Source: Comamonadaceae bacterium OS-1 (GTDB lineage Bacteria > Pseudomonadota > Gammaproteobacteria > Burkholderiales > Burkholderiaceae_C). From it: 64,000 nucleotides of DNA. Every line of letters starts with the position of its first letter. Position 1 is the stretch's first letter. Below are positions 27,522 through 35,981 of the stretch, piece after piece. The notes beneath the pieces are model-generated. The model was given only the letters and a program-made list of their open reading frames with translations. It did no database searches and was not told where the DNA came from. The stretch lies in contig AP026969.1 of assembly GCA_027923965.1 (NCBI GenBank), forward strand, positions 4,774,001 to 4,838,000. The letters run 5' to 3'. The translations under genes and the position numbers were made by a program.

Positions 27522-28226
27522 ATGGGAAAACTCCAGTATTCCATTGTTGCATTTCTTGATGTTCTCGGTTTTTCTGCGATGGTAAAACATGATTCCGAAG
27601 CTGAAGAAGAGAAATTTCTTCCTCGCATTATTTCAATTTTTGAGAAATTGGCTGATACACCAAAGCCAGCGCAGATGAGTATTCGAATGTTTTCCGACTC
27701 AATAACAATCACCGCGCCGCTATCACCGGAAAACATTCTGCGCACAATAGAGGTGTGTGCGGAATTGCAGATTCTATGCTTAAAGCAAAAAATACTTTTA
27801 CGTGGCGGAATTTCGTTTGGGAAGCATTTTAGTAATGAAAGTTTGATATTTTCAGATGCTCTGGTTAAAGCATATTCTATTGAGAGTAAAATTGCACGAT
27901 TTCCCAGGATTGTTATTGATCCAAATACTTTAAATTATGCTTGGCACGATCAATATACAAATGATGAATTGAAGGAAGGATTTCGAAAATTGGTTGTTAT
28001 TGATCGTGACGGAGCTAATTTTGTTCATTATCTTAATAGTCTTGGGGAAGTAAGAATACCTCTGCAAGAGCTTTTGGAAGAAAAAATACCTCAGACTGAA
28101 ACAGTCATGGAAAAATTGAGATGGCTCTACGACTATCACAATCACTATGCGCTTGCTGAAGATAAGCCTCTCCTTCGGATAGAAACACTTGTTAATGGAT
28201 TTTCTCAATTGACTGAAATTCCTTAA
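27522..28226 (+). CDS. Class III nucleotide cyclase-fold protein, uncharacterised
   Basis: 234 residues, AT-rich. It carries the pattern of a cyclase homology domain: IVAFLDVLGFSAMV (first metal Asp), RMFSDSITITAP (second metal Asp) and LRGGISFG. A C-terminal helical part (RLDY-like WLYDYHNHYAL) follows. It is not a canonical adenylate cyclase and has no receiver or membrane domain. The start is one base after the shifted ParA stop, so translation is coupled. Related proteins are mostly annotated hypothetical. A role as a nucleotide-signal enzyme in a two-gene immune-type module is possible but unproven; loss of cyclase activity is also possible. Confidence 0.55.
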   Translation: MGKLQYSIVAFLDVLGFSAMVKHDSEAEEEKFLPRIISIFEKLADTPKPAQMSIRMFSDSITITAPLSPENILRTIEVCAELQILCLKQKILLRGGISFGKHFSNESLIFSDALVKAYSIESKIARFPRIVIDPNTLNYAWHDQYTNDELKEGFRKLVVIDRDGANFVHYLNSLGEVRIPLQELLEEKIPQTETVMEKLRWLYDYHNHYALAEDKPLLRIETLVNGFSQLTEIP

Positions 28227-28460
28227 TTCTCGACAAGATATTTCTGCAACTGGCACAAGTGGGCTCACCGTCATCTAGCATGTGACATCGGTATCGCCCG
28301 AAATTGACTTCCTCAGCATGACACCACGAATTCCGCCTTCGACATCAATCCCATGCGAGCAAATACTTCAATTGAGAACCTTTGGAGCTAGCTCCGCCAT
28401 ACCTCTGAGTTCACCACCTGTAGGAAGTAGAAACGCGTAGCGTGAAGCCCTGGGGGCAGT
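28227..28460. other. Non-coding remnant at the right edge of the AT-rich island
   Basis: No gene, tRNA or repeat copy was recognised here. Base composition returns gradually from AT-rich to GC-rich, as expected at an old insertion boundary. Confidence 0.4.
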
Positions 28461-29192
28461 TCACCGTCTCAGCGCGGTAAACGCCGCAAACTCCCAGCGC
28501 CGCATGCCCAGCACCAGGGTGTAGCCCTCGCGGGCGGCTTCGGGCAGCTTTTGGTCGGCTAGGTGCTGCTGGGCAAAGTCTTGCGCCACCCGCTGCAGGC
28601 GCTCTAAAAAGGCCGGTGCCAGGCTGCGGCTGACCGAGCCGTGCACCAGCAGCAGGCCCTCGCCGGGGCCATCGAAGCCGCCGCTGTAGTAGTCCAGCAC
28701 CACGTCCTCGCGAAAGAACTGCATCACCGGCCCGTGGGGCCGCCAGCGAAACGCCTTGGCCAGCTTCAGGCGGTAACGGTTCAGAGGGCGCAGCTCGATG
28801 ATGCCAATGCGGTCCAGCTGCGCCAGGCAGGTGATGCATTCGGCCTCGCTGAGCCGGTAGGCGGCGGTGATCTGCTCCAGCGTCCACTGGCTGAGCACGC
28901 AGATGGCCACCAGCAGCAGTTTCTTGTCTGCCACCACCGCCTGCTCCTGCTGCAGGCTTAGCGCGGCCAGCAGCGGCTGGGCATCGGCCACGCGGCGGGC
29001 CAGTTCGGCAAAATCCAGCTTCAGGGCGCGGCAGATGGCATCCACGCGCGACAGCGGCATGTCGCCCTTGGCCAGCATGCGCTTTACGCTGGACTCGGCC
29101 ACGCCCAGCTGCACGGCCAGGTCGGCATAGGTCATCTGCGCGGCCTTGAGTTCTTTTTTGAGGGCGGTAACGAGGTCTGCGGTGGTGCTCAT
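28461..29192 (-). CDS. XRE-family transcriptional regulator with C-terminal domain
   Basis: 243 residues. The N-terminal 60 residues are a Cro/C1-type helix-turn-helix: LKAAQMTYADLAVQLGVAES, SSVKRMLAKGDMPLSRVDAI. The remainder (YDYYSGGFDGPGEGLLLVHG etc.) is a domain often seen in this type of regulator in Burkholderiales, without known ligand. Divergent from the CREST-type gene; the 115 bases between them hold both promoters. It starts with ATG at 29192. Confidence 0.82.
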   Translation of the reverse strand: MSTTADLVTALKKELKAAQMTYADLAVQLGVAESSVKRMLAKGDMPLSRVDAICRALKLDFAELARRVADAQPLLAALSLQQEQAVVADKKLLLVAICVLSQWTLEQITAAYRLSEAECITCLAQLDRIGIIELRPLNRYRLKLAKAFRWRPHGPVMQFFREDVVLDYYSGGFDGPGEGLLLVHGSVSRSLAPAFLERLQRVAQDFAQQHLADQKLPEAAREGYTLVLGMRRWEFAAFTALRR

Positions 29193-29307
29193 GGGTATCG
29201 ATTATGGATACTTTGCGTATAAATATCTGGATAAAGTCTGAAATTATCTGCTTCACCACGCCCGTGTGCAGACACTCGCGCCATCCCATTTTTTGAAGGA
29301 ATGCACC

Positions 29308-30054
29308 GTGAACCGATTGGAAACCACTCTGCTGTGGACCGTGGCCATCGCCGCCGTGGCCGCAGCCTGCGGCCCGGCTGTCGCCCAGCAGGCGCACTAC
29401 CACGGGTTTGCCGACCAGCGCGCCTGGGCGGGCCTGCCGAATGCGCTGGACGTGCTTAGCAACCTGCCGTTTGCCGTGGGCGGGCTGTGGGGGCTGTTGG
29501 TTTTAAAACACCAGCCACCCGGCGTGCAGCGCGGGCTGGCGGCCTTGTTTTTTGCAGGTTTGCTGGTGGCCGCGCTGTGCTCCAGCATCTACCACTGGCA
29601 GCCCGACGATACCCGGCTGGCCCTGGACCGCTGCGGCATGGTGGCGGTGTTCGCCGGCCTGCTAGGCCTGGCCGTGGCCGACCGCAGCAGTGACCGGGCG
29701 GGGCTGTGGACGGCAGGCGCGGTGCTGCTGTGGGGCCCGCTGTCGGTGGCGGTCTGGTCGGCCACGGGCAACCTGTTGCCCTGGGCGGTGCTGCAAGGCG
29801 GCGGCATGGTGTTGGTGCTGTGCCTGGCCCTGTACCCGCCACGGCCCGGTGCCTGGGGCATCCGCCTGGGCGGCGTGATTGCTGCGTACGCCCTGGCCAA
29901 GCTGCTGGAGCAGGGCGACCACAGCGTGTTCGCCTGGACTGGCGGCTGGGTCTCCGGCCACAGCCTGAAGCACGCCGTGGCTGCATTGGCGGCCTGGCCG
30001 GTGCTGGCGGCGATGGCACCGCGCACGGTGGGACACATCGCTGTGGCAGACTAA
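29308..30054 (+). CDS. CREST-superfamily (ceramidase-like) membrane protein
   Basis: 248 residues with about seven hydrophobic helices. Conserved residues of the CREST/alkaline ceramidase superfamily are visible: ADQRAWAGLPNALDVLSNLP near the start, SSIYHWQPDDTRLALDRCGM (S, H, D) in the middle and GHSLKHAVAALAAW (two His) at the end; these coordinate zinc in known members. Hydrolysis of an amide lipid is a reasonable guess, but the substrate is unknown. GTG 29308 has a GAAGGA Shine-Dalgarno. Confidence 0.72.
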   Translation: MNRLETTLLWTVAIAAVAAACGPAVAQQAHYHGFADQRAWAGLPNALDVLSNLPFAVGGLWGLLVLKHQPPGVQRGLAALFFAGLLVAALCSSIYHWQPDDTRLALDRCGMVAVFAGLLGLAVADRSSDRAGLWTAGAVLLWGPLSVAVWSATGNLLPWAVLQGGGMVLVLCLALYPPRPGAWGIRLGGVIAAYALAKLLEQGDHSVFAWTGGWVSGHSLKHAVAALAAWPVLAAMAPRTVGHIAVAD

Positions 30055-30060
30055 TCCCTG

Positions 30061-30118
30061 ATTGCTCTATTTTTTATAGCTGCTTGCGCTCATAGAATAA
30101 GCACAAGCGCCTTATTTG
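30061..30118. repeat. Palindromic repeat copy 8
   Basis: ATTGCTCTATTTTTTATAGC, then TGCTTGCGCTCATAG and AATAAGCACAAGCGCCTTATTT. It lies between the CREST gene and the MFS-PlsC gene and supplies the AT-rich leader just upstream of the latter. Confidence 0.8.
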
Positions 30119-30128
30119 GTTCATAAAA

Positions 30129-32051
30129 ATGCAAGCCCAACACCCTGATACCTCTGTCCACCCCAACCAGTTCGCCCTGCTCAAGCAGCGCCGGTTTGCG
30201 CCGTTTTTCTGGACACAGTTTTCGGGCGCGGCGAATGACAACCTGTTCAAGTTCTCGTTCACCGTGATGGTGACCTACCAGCTCAGCGTGAGTTGGTTGC
30301 CGCCTGCGCTGGCGGGGCTGGTGATCGGGGCGCTGTTCATCCTGCCGTTTCTGCTGTTTTCGGCCACCAGTGGGCAGCTGACCGACAAGTACCCCAAGAC
30401 CTCGATGATCCGCGCGGTGAAGAACCTGGAGATCGCCATCATGCTGCTGGCGGGCTACGGCTTTTTCACCCGCAACGTGGACGTGCAGGTGCCGGTGCTG
30501 CTGGCTTGCGTGTTTTTGATGGGCTTGCATTCCACGCTGTTTGGCCCGGTCAAGTTTGCCTATCTGCCACAGGTGTTGAACGATGCCGAGCTGACCGGTG
30601 GCAACGGCATGGTGGAGATGGGCACTTTTGTGGCCATCTTGCTGGGCGATATCGTCGGCGGGCTGCTGGTGGCGATCCCTGAAGTGGGCCACACCGCCGT
30701 GGCCATTGGCTGCGTTGGCCTGGCCTTGGCAGGCCGCTGGGTGGCCCAGGCGATTCCGCAGCTGCCCGCTACCGACCCCGGTTTAAAGATCAATTGGAAC
30801 CCTTTTACCGAGACTTGGCGCAATTTGAAGCTGGCGCATGGCAATCCCGTGGTGTTCCGCTCGCTGCTGGGTATCAGCTGGATGTGGTTTTTTGGTGCGG
30901 TGTTTTTGAGCCAGTTCCCCAGCTTTGCCAAAGAGGTGCTGCACGGCGACGAACAGGTAGCCACGCTGCTGCTGGTGGTGTTCTCCATCGGCATCGGCAC
31001 CGGTTCGCTGCTGTGCGAGGTGCTGAGCCGCCGCCATGTGGAGATCGGCCTGGTGCCGCTGGGGGCCATCGGCATGAGCGTGTTTGCCATTGATTTGTAC
31101 TTTGCAGCGCGCGGCCTTCCACCCAGCGAAGTGATGGGCCTGGCGGCCTTTACCGCCACGGCCGCCCACTGGCGGGTGATGGCCGATCTGGCGCTGCTCA
31201 GCCTGTTTGCCGGGCTGTACAGCGTGCCCATGTATGCGCTGATCCAGCTGCGCAGCCAGCCCACGCACCGCGCCCGCATCATCGCAGCCAACAACATCCT
31301 GAACGCGCTGTTTATGATCGCCAGCTCGGTGATTGCCGGGGCGCTGCTGACCAGCGGCTTCACCATTCCGCAGATCTTTTTGTTCACCGGTATCGCCAAC
31401 GCGGTGGTGGCTTTCTATATCTTCATGCTGGTGCCCGAGTACCTGCTGCGTTTTGTGGCCTGGATGCTGTCGCACTGCGTGTACCGCTTCAAGGTCACGG
31501 GCGACGAGCACATCCCCATTGCGGGCCCGGCCATCCTGGCCTGCAACCACGTCAGCTTTGTCGATGCCGTGCTGCTGATGGCCGCCAGCCCGCGCCCCAT
31601 CGTGTTTCTGATGGACCACCGCATCTTCCAGGTGCCGGTGCTGGGCTGGCTGTTCCGCCTGGCCAAGGCCATCCCTATCGCGCCCCGCGCCGAGGACCCC
31701 GCCGCCTACGAAGCCGCGTTTGCCGCCGCCGCCAAGGTGCTGCAAGACGGCGATTTGCTGGGCATCTTCCCCGAAGGCGGCATCACCAAGGACGGCACGC
31801 TGCAGGAGTTCAAGGGCGGCATCATGAAGATCCTGGAAACCGCGCCGGTACCGGTTATCCCCATGGCGTTGACGAATCTGTGGGGTTCGTACTTCAGCCG
31901 GGCCGAGGGCGGCACGGCCATGGCCAAGCCGTTTCGCCGCGGGGTGTTGAACCGGGTGGGCCTGAATGTGGGGGCGGCAATGGCGGCGGATGCGGTGCAG
32001 CCGGAGGCGCTGCGGGTGCGGGTGGCGGGTTTGTTAACCCGCCATCCGTAG
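30129..32051 (+). CDS. MFS transporter fused to PlsC-type acyltransferase
   Basis: 640 residues. Residues 1-415 form a 12-helix major facilitator domain of the LplT type (FWTQFSGAANDNLFKFSF, GNGMVEMGTFVAILLGDIVG). Residues 430-640 are a glycerolphosphate acyltransferase: LACNHVSFVDAVLLMAA (HX4D, with His and Asp present) and LLGIFPEGGITKDGTLQEFK. In E. coli LplT and Aas carry out these steps separately; here flipping and reacylation of lysophospholipid seem to be joined. The AMP-binding acyl-ACP synthetase part of Aas is missing. It overlaps the convergent RIO kinase by 18 bases. Confidence 0.85.
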   Translation: MQAQHPDTSVHPNQFALLKQRRFAPFFWTQFSGAANDNLFKFSFTVMVTYQLSVSWLPPALAGLVIGALFILPFLLFSATSGQLTDKYPKTSMIRAVKNLEIAIMLLAGYGFFTRNVDVQVPVLLACVFLMGLHSTLFGPVKFAYLPQVLNDAELTGGNGMVEMGTFVAILLGDIVGGLLVAIPEVGHTAVAIGCVGLALAGRWVAQAIPQLPATDPGLKINWNPFTETWRNLKLAHGNPVVFRSLLGISWMWFFGAVFLSQFPSFAKEVLHGDEQVATLLLVVFSIGIGTGSLLCEVLSRRHVEIGLVPLGAIGMSVFAIDLYFAARGLPPSEVMGLAAFTATAAHWRVMADLALLSLFAGLYSVPMYALIQLRSQPTHRARIIAANNILNALFMIASSVIAGALLTSGFTIPQIFLFTGIANAVVAFYIFMLVPEYLLRFVAWMLSHCVYRFKVTGDEHIPIAGPAILACNHVSFVDAVLLMAASPRPIVFLMDHRIFQVPVLGWLFRLAKAIPIAPRAEDPAAYEAAFAAAAKVLQDGDLLGIFPEGGITKDGTLQEFKGGIMKILETAPVPVIPMALTNLWGSYFSRAEGGTAMAKPFRRGVLNRVGLNVGAAMAADAVQPEALRVRVAGLLTRHP

Positions 32052-32876
32052 CCTACGCGCCGCATCTTCCGCCTTCGCGTCGTCAATCTCACGCATCACG
32101 CTGCCCATGTCTACCGCGCCGCGCTGCGGCTGGTAGTGGCCGGTGAGTACCACCTCGGTGGAAAGCAGGCCGCGCTGGTACAGCTCCCACATCTCGGGAC
32201 CAAACTGGGTGTGCAGCAGTTCGGGGGCAAACTGGCCGAAGAAGTCGCGCAGGTTCACCACGTCGCGCAGCAGCATGCGCTGGGCGTGGTTGTTGCCAGC
32301 CGCGTCCACCGCCTGGGGCAGGTCGATGATGACCGGGCCGTCGGCGGCCAGCAGGATGTTGAACTCCGACAAATCGCCGTGCACCGTGCCCGCGCACAGC
32401 ATGCGCACCACCTCGGCCAGCAGGGTGGCGTGGTGGCGGCGGGCATCTTCGGGGCTGAAGGCCACGTCGTTCAGGCGCGGGGCGGCATCGCCGTGGGCGT
32501 CGGTCACCAGCTCCATCAGCAGCACGCCTTCGAAGAAGTTGTAAGGCTTGGGCACGCGCACCCCGGCATCGGCCAGCTTGTACAGCGCGTCCACCTCGGC
32601 GCTTTGCCAGGCGGCTTCTTGGGATTCGCGGCCAAACTTGCTGCCTTTGGCCATGGCGCGGGCCTGGCGGCTGTTTTTGACCTTGCGGTTCTCGGTGTAG
32701 TCCACGGCCTGGCGGAAGCTGCGGTTCGTGGCTTCTTTGTAGATCTTGGCGCACAGGGTGTGGTCGCCGCTGCGCACCACGTAGACCATGGCTTCCTTGC
32801 CGCTCATGAGCTGGCGGACCACGGTGTCGATCAGGCCTTCTTCGACCAAGGCTTGCAGTCTGGGGGGAGCTTTCAT
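32034..32876 (-). CDS. RIO-type serine protein kinase
   Basis: 280 residues. The RIO kinase core is clear: GKEAMVYVVRSGDHTLCAKI (nucleotide loop and Lys), catalytic loop CAGTVHGDLSEFNILLAADG with Asp and Asn, and metal Asp in PVIIDLPQAV. Bacterial RIO proteins of this group (PA4780-like) have unknown targets. ATG 32876 is chosen because the upstream extension (toward 32996) has no family similarity. Convergent with the MFS-PlsC gene. Confidence 0.85.
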   Translation of the reverse strand: MKAPPRLQALVEEGLIDTVVRQLMSGKEAMVYVVRSGDHTLCAKIYKEATNRSFRQAVDYTENRKVKNSRQARAMAKGSKFGRESQEAAWQSAEVDALYKLADAGVRVPKPYNFFEGVLLMELVTDAHGDAAPRLNDVAFSPEDARRHHATLLAEVVRMLCAGTVHGDLSEFNILLAADGPVIIDLPQAVDAAGNNHAQRMLLRDVVNLRDFFGQFAPELLHTQFGPEMWELYQRGLLSTEVVLTGHYQPQRGAVDMGSVMREIDDAKAEDAARRLRMAG

Positions 32877-33031
32877 GCGGCCCATTGTGCACCGGGCTGT
32901 TGGGGGCATAAAAGTATCGAAATTTAATACTTGCTGGATTGTTTCATACCACTGGTCCAAATATTCATACTGGCCGGGAGGGTGCGCTGGACACAATCGC
33001 GGCCATGTTCAACCACTCCGCGGAGTCCACC

Positions 33032-33487
33032 ATGCAAGCCTCTAACTCTGTTTCCACCCACCGCGATTCCAAAGCCTGGTCGCTGCAGGTCTGGCTGTCG
33101 TTTGGCATTGCCATCTTTGTGTGTGCCGTGGGCCTGGCTTATCTGCCGGGCCAGGACCTGGACCGTGCCTTCATGGTGATGGGCTACTTCTTTTGCCTGT
33201 CGGCGGCCTTTGTGCTGGCCAAGTTCGTGCGCGACAACGAACGCGCCCAGGCAGATGCCAGCACGGCCCGCACGACGGACACCCCGATGTTCAAGTTCGT
33301 GGTGTGGGGTGGCTTTTTTCTGGCCATGGGCCTGACCGGCTGGGGTCTGGCGCGCATGGAAGTGAACGAAACCTACAAGGCCTTTCTGGGTGTGAGCTGG
33401 CTGTACCTGATCACCTGCACCTTCACCCTGGCCAAGACGCTGCGCGACAAGCACGAAGCCGATGTGCGCGATGCCACTGAGGCATGA
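33032..33487 (+). CDS. YiaA/YiaB-family inner membrane protein
   Basis: 151 residues with four hydrophobic helices arranged as two repeats: WLSFGIAIFVCAVGLAYLP / GYFFCLSAAFVLAKFVRDN and FFLAMGLTGWGLARMEV / GVSWLYLITCTFTLAKTLRD. This duplicated YiaA/B unit is typical; function is unknown. ATG 33032 is chosen for GGAG six bases upstream; an earlier ATG at 33005 is possible. The stop overlaps an in-frame ATG of the next frame, and the following small protein starts 32 bases later. Confidence 0.78.
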   Translation: MQASNSVSTHRDSKAWSLQVWLSFGIAIFVCAVGLAYLPGQDLDRAFMVMGYFFCLSAAFVLAKFVRDNERAQADASTARTTDTPMFKFVVWGGFFLAMGLTGWGLARMEVNETYKAFLGVSWLYLITCTFTLAKTLRDKHEADVRDATEA

Positions 33488-33519
33488 ACCACCCCTCCAC
33501 AGACTCCACAGAGAAAACC

Positions 33520-33966
33520 ATGAAAAACAGATTTGCTACTGTATTGATAGCTGCTTGCGCTTTCACCACGAGCGCAGGAGCCTCTTTTGATGCCCAAGCG
33601 CAAAGCGAGGCATCGGCCTTGAGTGCCGTCTCGGCTCTGCCGTTGGCATCGGTGGTGGTGGGGGCCAGTGCGGCGGTGGCCGTACCGGTCGTGCTCATGA
33701 CTGCCGGGGCGGTGCTGGTGGTGAAAACCGTGGAGTCCACCGCACGCGGCACCGTGTATGTGCTGGAGCGGGCCTCGGACGGTGCGCAGGCCAGCGTGGA
33801 GGTGCTTGGCCGTGGTGTGGCCGGGGCTTCGCTGGTGGCGGGGGCGGCGGTCACGGTCAGCGCGATCGGTGCCGGGGTGGTGCTGTCGGCGGCGGGCGAG
33901 GCGATTGCCTTTATTCCCAACGCCCTGGGCCGCGCCTTGCTGCACAACGAACGTGTGACGAACTGA
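33520..33966 (+). CDS. Small secreted or membrane protein with repeat-derived signal peptide
   Basis: 148 residues, no recognised domain. The signal peptide (MKNRFATVLIAACAFTTSAG) is encoded by palindromic repeat copy 9. The mature part has two hydrophobic, Ala/Val-rich segments (ALPLASVVVGASAAVAVPVV and ASLVAGAAVTVSAIGAGVVL) joined by a short charged stretch (TVYVLERASDGAQ). It lies 11 bases before the DUF2145 gene, so the two are probably co-transcribed. Function unknown. Confidence 0.65.
   Translation: MKNRFATVLIAACAFTTSAGASFDAQAQSEASALSAVSALPLASVVVGASAAVAVPVVLMTAGAVLVVKTVESTARGTVYVLERASDGAQASVEVLGRGVAGASLVAGAAVTVSAIGAGVVLSAAGEAIAFIPNALGRALLHNERVTN
33533..33590. repeat. Palindromic repeat copy 9, encoding a signal peptide
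   Basis: TTGCTACTGTATTGATAGCT, then GCTTGCGCTTTC and ACGAGCGCAGGAGCCTCTTTT. The frame (FATVLIAACA) is the same as in copies 6 and 7. Confidence 0.72.
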
Positions 33967-33977
33967 AAGGGGCTGCC

Positions 33978-34784
33978 ATGCTGCGCAAGATTTATGCGGT
34001 GCTTCTGCTGTGCGCTAGCCTGTGGTGGGCGCAACCCGCGCTGGCCGGGCGCTCCTGCGATACCGAGCAGCCGCCCAAGCCCGCCACCATCGAGCGTGGC
34101 CTGACCCTGGCCGAGCGCACCCTGGCGGCGCTGGATGCCAGCGGCGCGCAGGTGGTGGTGCTGGCCCGCGCCGGGCAAGACCTGGGCACATACGGCCTGC
34201 GCTACTCGCACCTGGGCTTTGCCTACCAGCAGCCCGACGGGCAGGGCGGCCACGTGTGGCGGGTGCTGCACAAGCTCAACCAGTGCGGCACGCCCGATGC
34301 GTTTGTCTACCGCCAGGGCTTGGGCGAGTTTTTCCTGGACGACCTGTGGCGCTATGAAGCCGCCTGGGCCGTGCCCACGCCCGAGGTGCAAACACGGCTG
34401 CTGGCGCTATTGCAAGACACGCCGCGTGCCGTGCGCCTCAACAGCAAGCTCTACAGCCTGGTCAGCTACGCCTGGGCCACCAAATACCAGCAGTCCAACC
34501 AGTGGGCGTTGGAAACCCTGGCTGCCGCCATGGGGCCCGGCGTGGACTCGCGCGCACAGGCCCAGGCCTGGTTGAAGTTCAAAGGCTACACGCCCACCAC
34601 CCTCAAAATCGGGCCGCTGACCCGGCTGGGCGCACGGGTGACCAAGGCCAATGTGGCGTTTGACGACCACCCCGTTGAAAAGCGCTTTAGCGACCGTATC
34701 GAGACGATCACGGTAGATTCTGTATTTAGCTGGCTAAAAAAGGCGCAATTGGCGGGCGAGCCCGTACAGTTGGCGCTGCAATAA
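33978..34784 (+). CDS. DUF2145 family periplasmic protein
   Basis: 268 residues with a signal peptide ending near ALAG (residue 24). Family patterns: YGLRYSHLGFAYQ, HVWRVLHKLNQCGT, FLDDLWRYEAAWAVPTPEVQ and SLVSYAWATKYQQSNQWALE. The family has Cys and His residues suggestive of an NlpC/P60-like hydrolase, but activity is unproven. It sits between the small repeat-derived protein and a zinc-ribbon membrane protein, all on the same strand with short gaps. Confidence 0.75.
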   Translation: MLRKIYAVLLLCASLWWAQPALAGRSCDTEQPPKPATIERGLTLAERTLAALDASGAQVVVLARAGQDLGTYGLRYSHLGFAYQQPDGQGGHVWRVLHKLNQCGTPDAFVYRQGLGEFFLDDLWRYEAAWAVPTPEVQTRLLALLQDTPRAVRLNSKLYSLVSYAWATKYQQSNQWALETLAAAMGPGVDSRAQAQAWLKFKGYTPTTLKIGPLTRLGARVTKANVAFDDHPVEKRFSDRIETITVDSVFSWLKKAQLAGEPVQLALQ

Positions 34785-34793
34785 GGAGTTGAA

Positions 34794-35864
34794 ATGAGCA
34801 AAGCATTGCGATTGTCTGAAAAGTGGTTCCAGCGTGGCCTGTGGCTGGTGGCGTTTGTCTTTGCCGGGTTCCTGATTGGCCTGGGCGGCAGTGTGGTGGG
34901 TGATCTGCCGCAGGTGGAGCAGACCCTGGGCCTGGAGGATTTCATCGACAAGCCCGCGGCCGCCCAGGTGCGGGCCACCATCGCCAGTGGCCACAAGGCC
35001 GAAGAAGCCGCCGATACCGCACTGGAGCAGGCCCAGCTCAAGCACCAGACGGCCCGCGCCAACAGCAGCGCCGCCCGCGAAACCTTCGACAACTGGCTGG
35101 CCACCCGCGGTGCCACGGGCCGCTCCGACCAGGACCCCGAGCTGATCCGCCGCACCCAGGCCCTGGATGCCCTGGCTGCCGCCGAGCGCAAGGCCCAAAG
35201 CGCCATCGAGCAGCAAGAGCAGGTGGCCCTGGATGCCCGCCAGTCGGTGCAGGCCGCGCAAACCGAGCTCAACGCCCTGGAGCGTGCGGCGGATGTCGGC
35301 TGGCAACAGGCTCGGCGGGCCCAGGAGCTGCGCGTATTCGGCTACCGCCTGGCGCTGACCCTGCCGCTGCTGGCCATCGCCGGTTGGTTGTTTGCCAAAA
35401 AGCGCAAAAGCACCTACTGGCCGTTTGTGTGGGGCTTCATCTACTTTGCGTTATTTGCCTTCTTTGTCGAACTGGTGCCTTATCTGCCGAGTTACGGCGG
35501 CTACGTGCGCTATGTAGTGGGTATCGTGCTGACCGTGCTGGTGGGGCGGCAGGCCATTGTGGCGCTGAACCGCTATCTGGAAAAGCAAAAGCTGGCCGAG
35601 GCCCTGCCCGATGCCCAGCGCCGCGAAGAACTCAGCTACGACGTGGCCCTCGCCCGCCTGGCCAAAGGCGTGTGCCCCGGCTGCGAGCGCCCGGTGGACC
35701 TGAAAAACGACAGCATCGACTTCTGCCCGCACTGCGGTATCGGCCTGTTTGACCGCTGCGTACCCTGCCATACCCGCAAGAGCGCCTTCGCCAAGTTTTG
35801 CCACGCCTGTGGGACATCGGCCACAGTGTTGCCCCCGGTAGGTGTGGTTTCGCCGCCGGTTTAG
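34794..35864 (+). CDS. Membrane protein with coiled coil and C-terminal zinc ribbons
   Basis: 356 residues. One helix near the N-terminus (GLWLVAFVFAGFLIGLGGSV), then about 130 residues of periplasmic coiled coil rich in Ala, Glu and Gln, three membrane helices (ALTLPLLAIAGWLF, WGFIYFALFAFFVELVPYL, YVVGIVLTVLVG) and a cytoplasmic tail with four CxxC pairs: CPGC, CPHC, CVPC and CHAC. The tail should bind two zinc ions as a double zinc ribbon. No name is recognised; a scaffold or sensor role is possible. It follows DUF2145 by nine bases. Confidence 0.68.
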   Translation: MSKALRLSEKWFQRGLWLVAFVFAGFLIGLGGSVVGDLPQVEQTLGLEDFIDKPAAAQVRATIASGHKAEEAADTALEQAQLKHQTARANSSAARETFDNWLATRGATGRSDQDPELIRRTQALDALAAAERKAQSAIEQQEQVALDARQSVQAAQTELNALERAADVGWQQARRAQELRVFGYRLALTLPLLAIAGWLFAKKRKSTYWPFVWGFIYFALFAFFVELVPYLPSYGGYVRYVVGIVLTVLVGRQAIVALNRYLEKQKLAEALPDAQRREELSYDVALARLAKGVCPGCERPVDLKNDSIDFCPHCGIGLFDRCVPCHTRKSAFAKFCHACGTSATVLPPVGVVSPPV

Positions 35865-35981
35865 GCGTATTTAGGGGGACTTGCCGGAAATTGTGTAACG
35901 GGCGCACATAGTTTGGCGCATGCATTTAAGATGCGGGTAAACCCGAATGTCTGTGCTTTGCCCACCCAAGGTCACCCCGCC

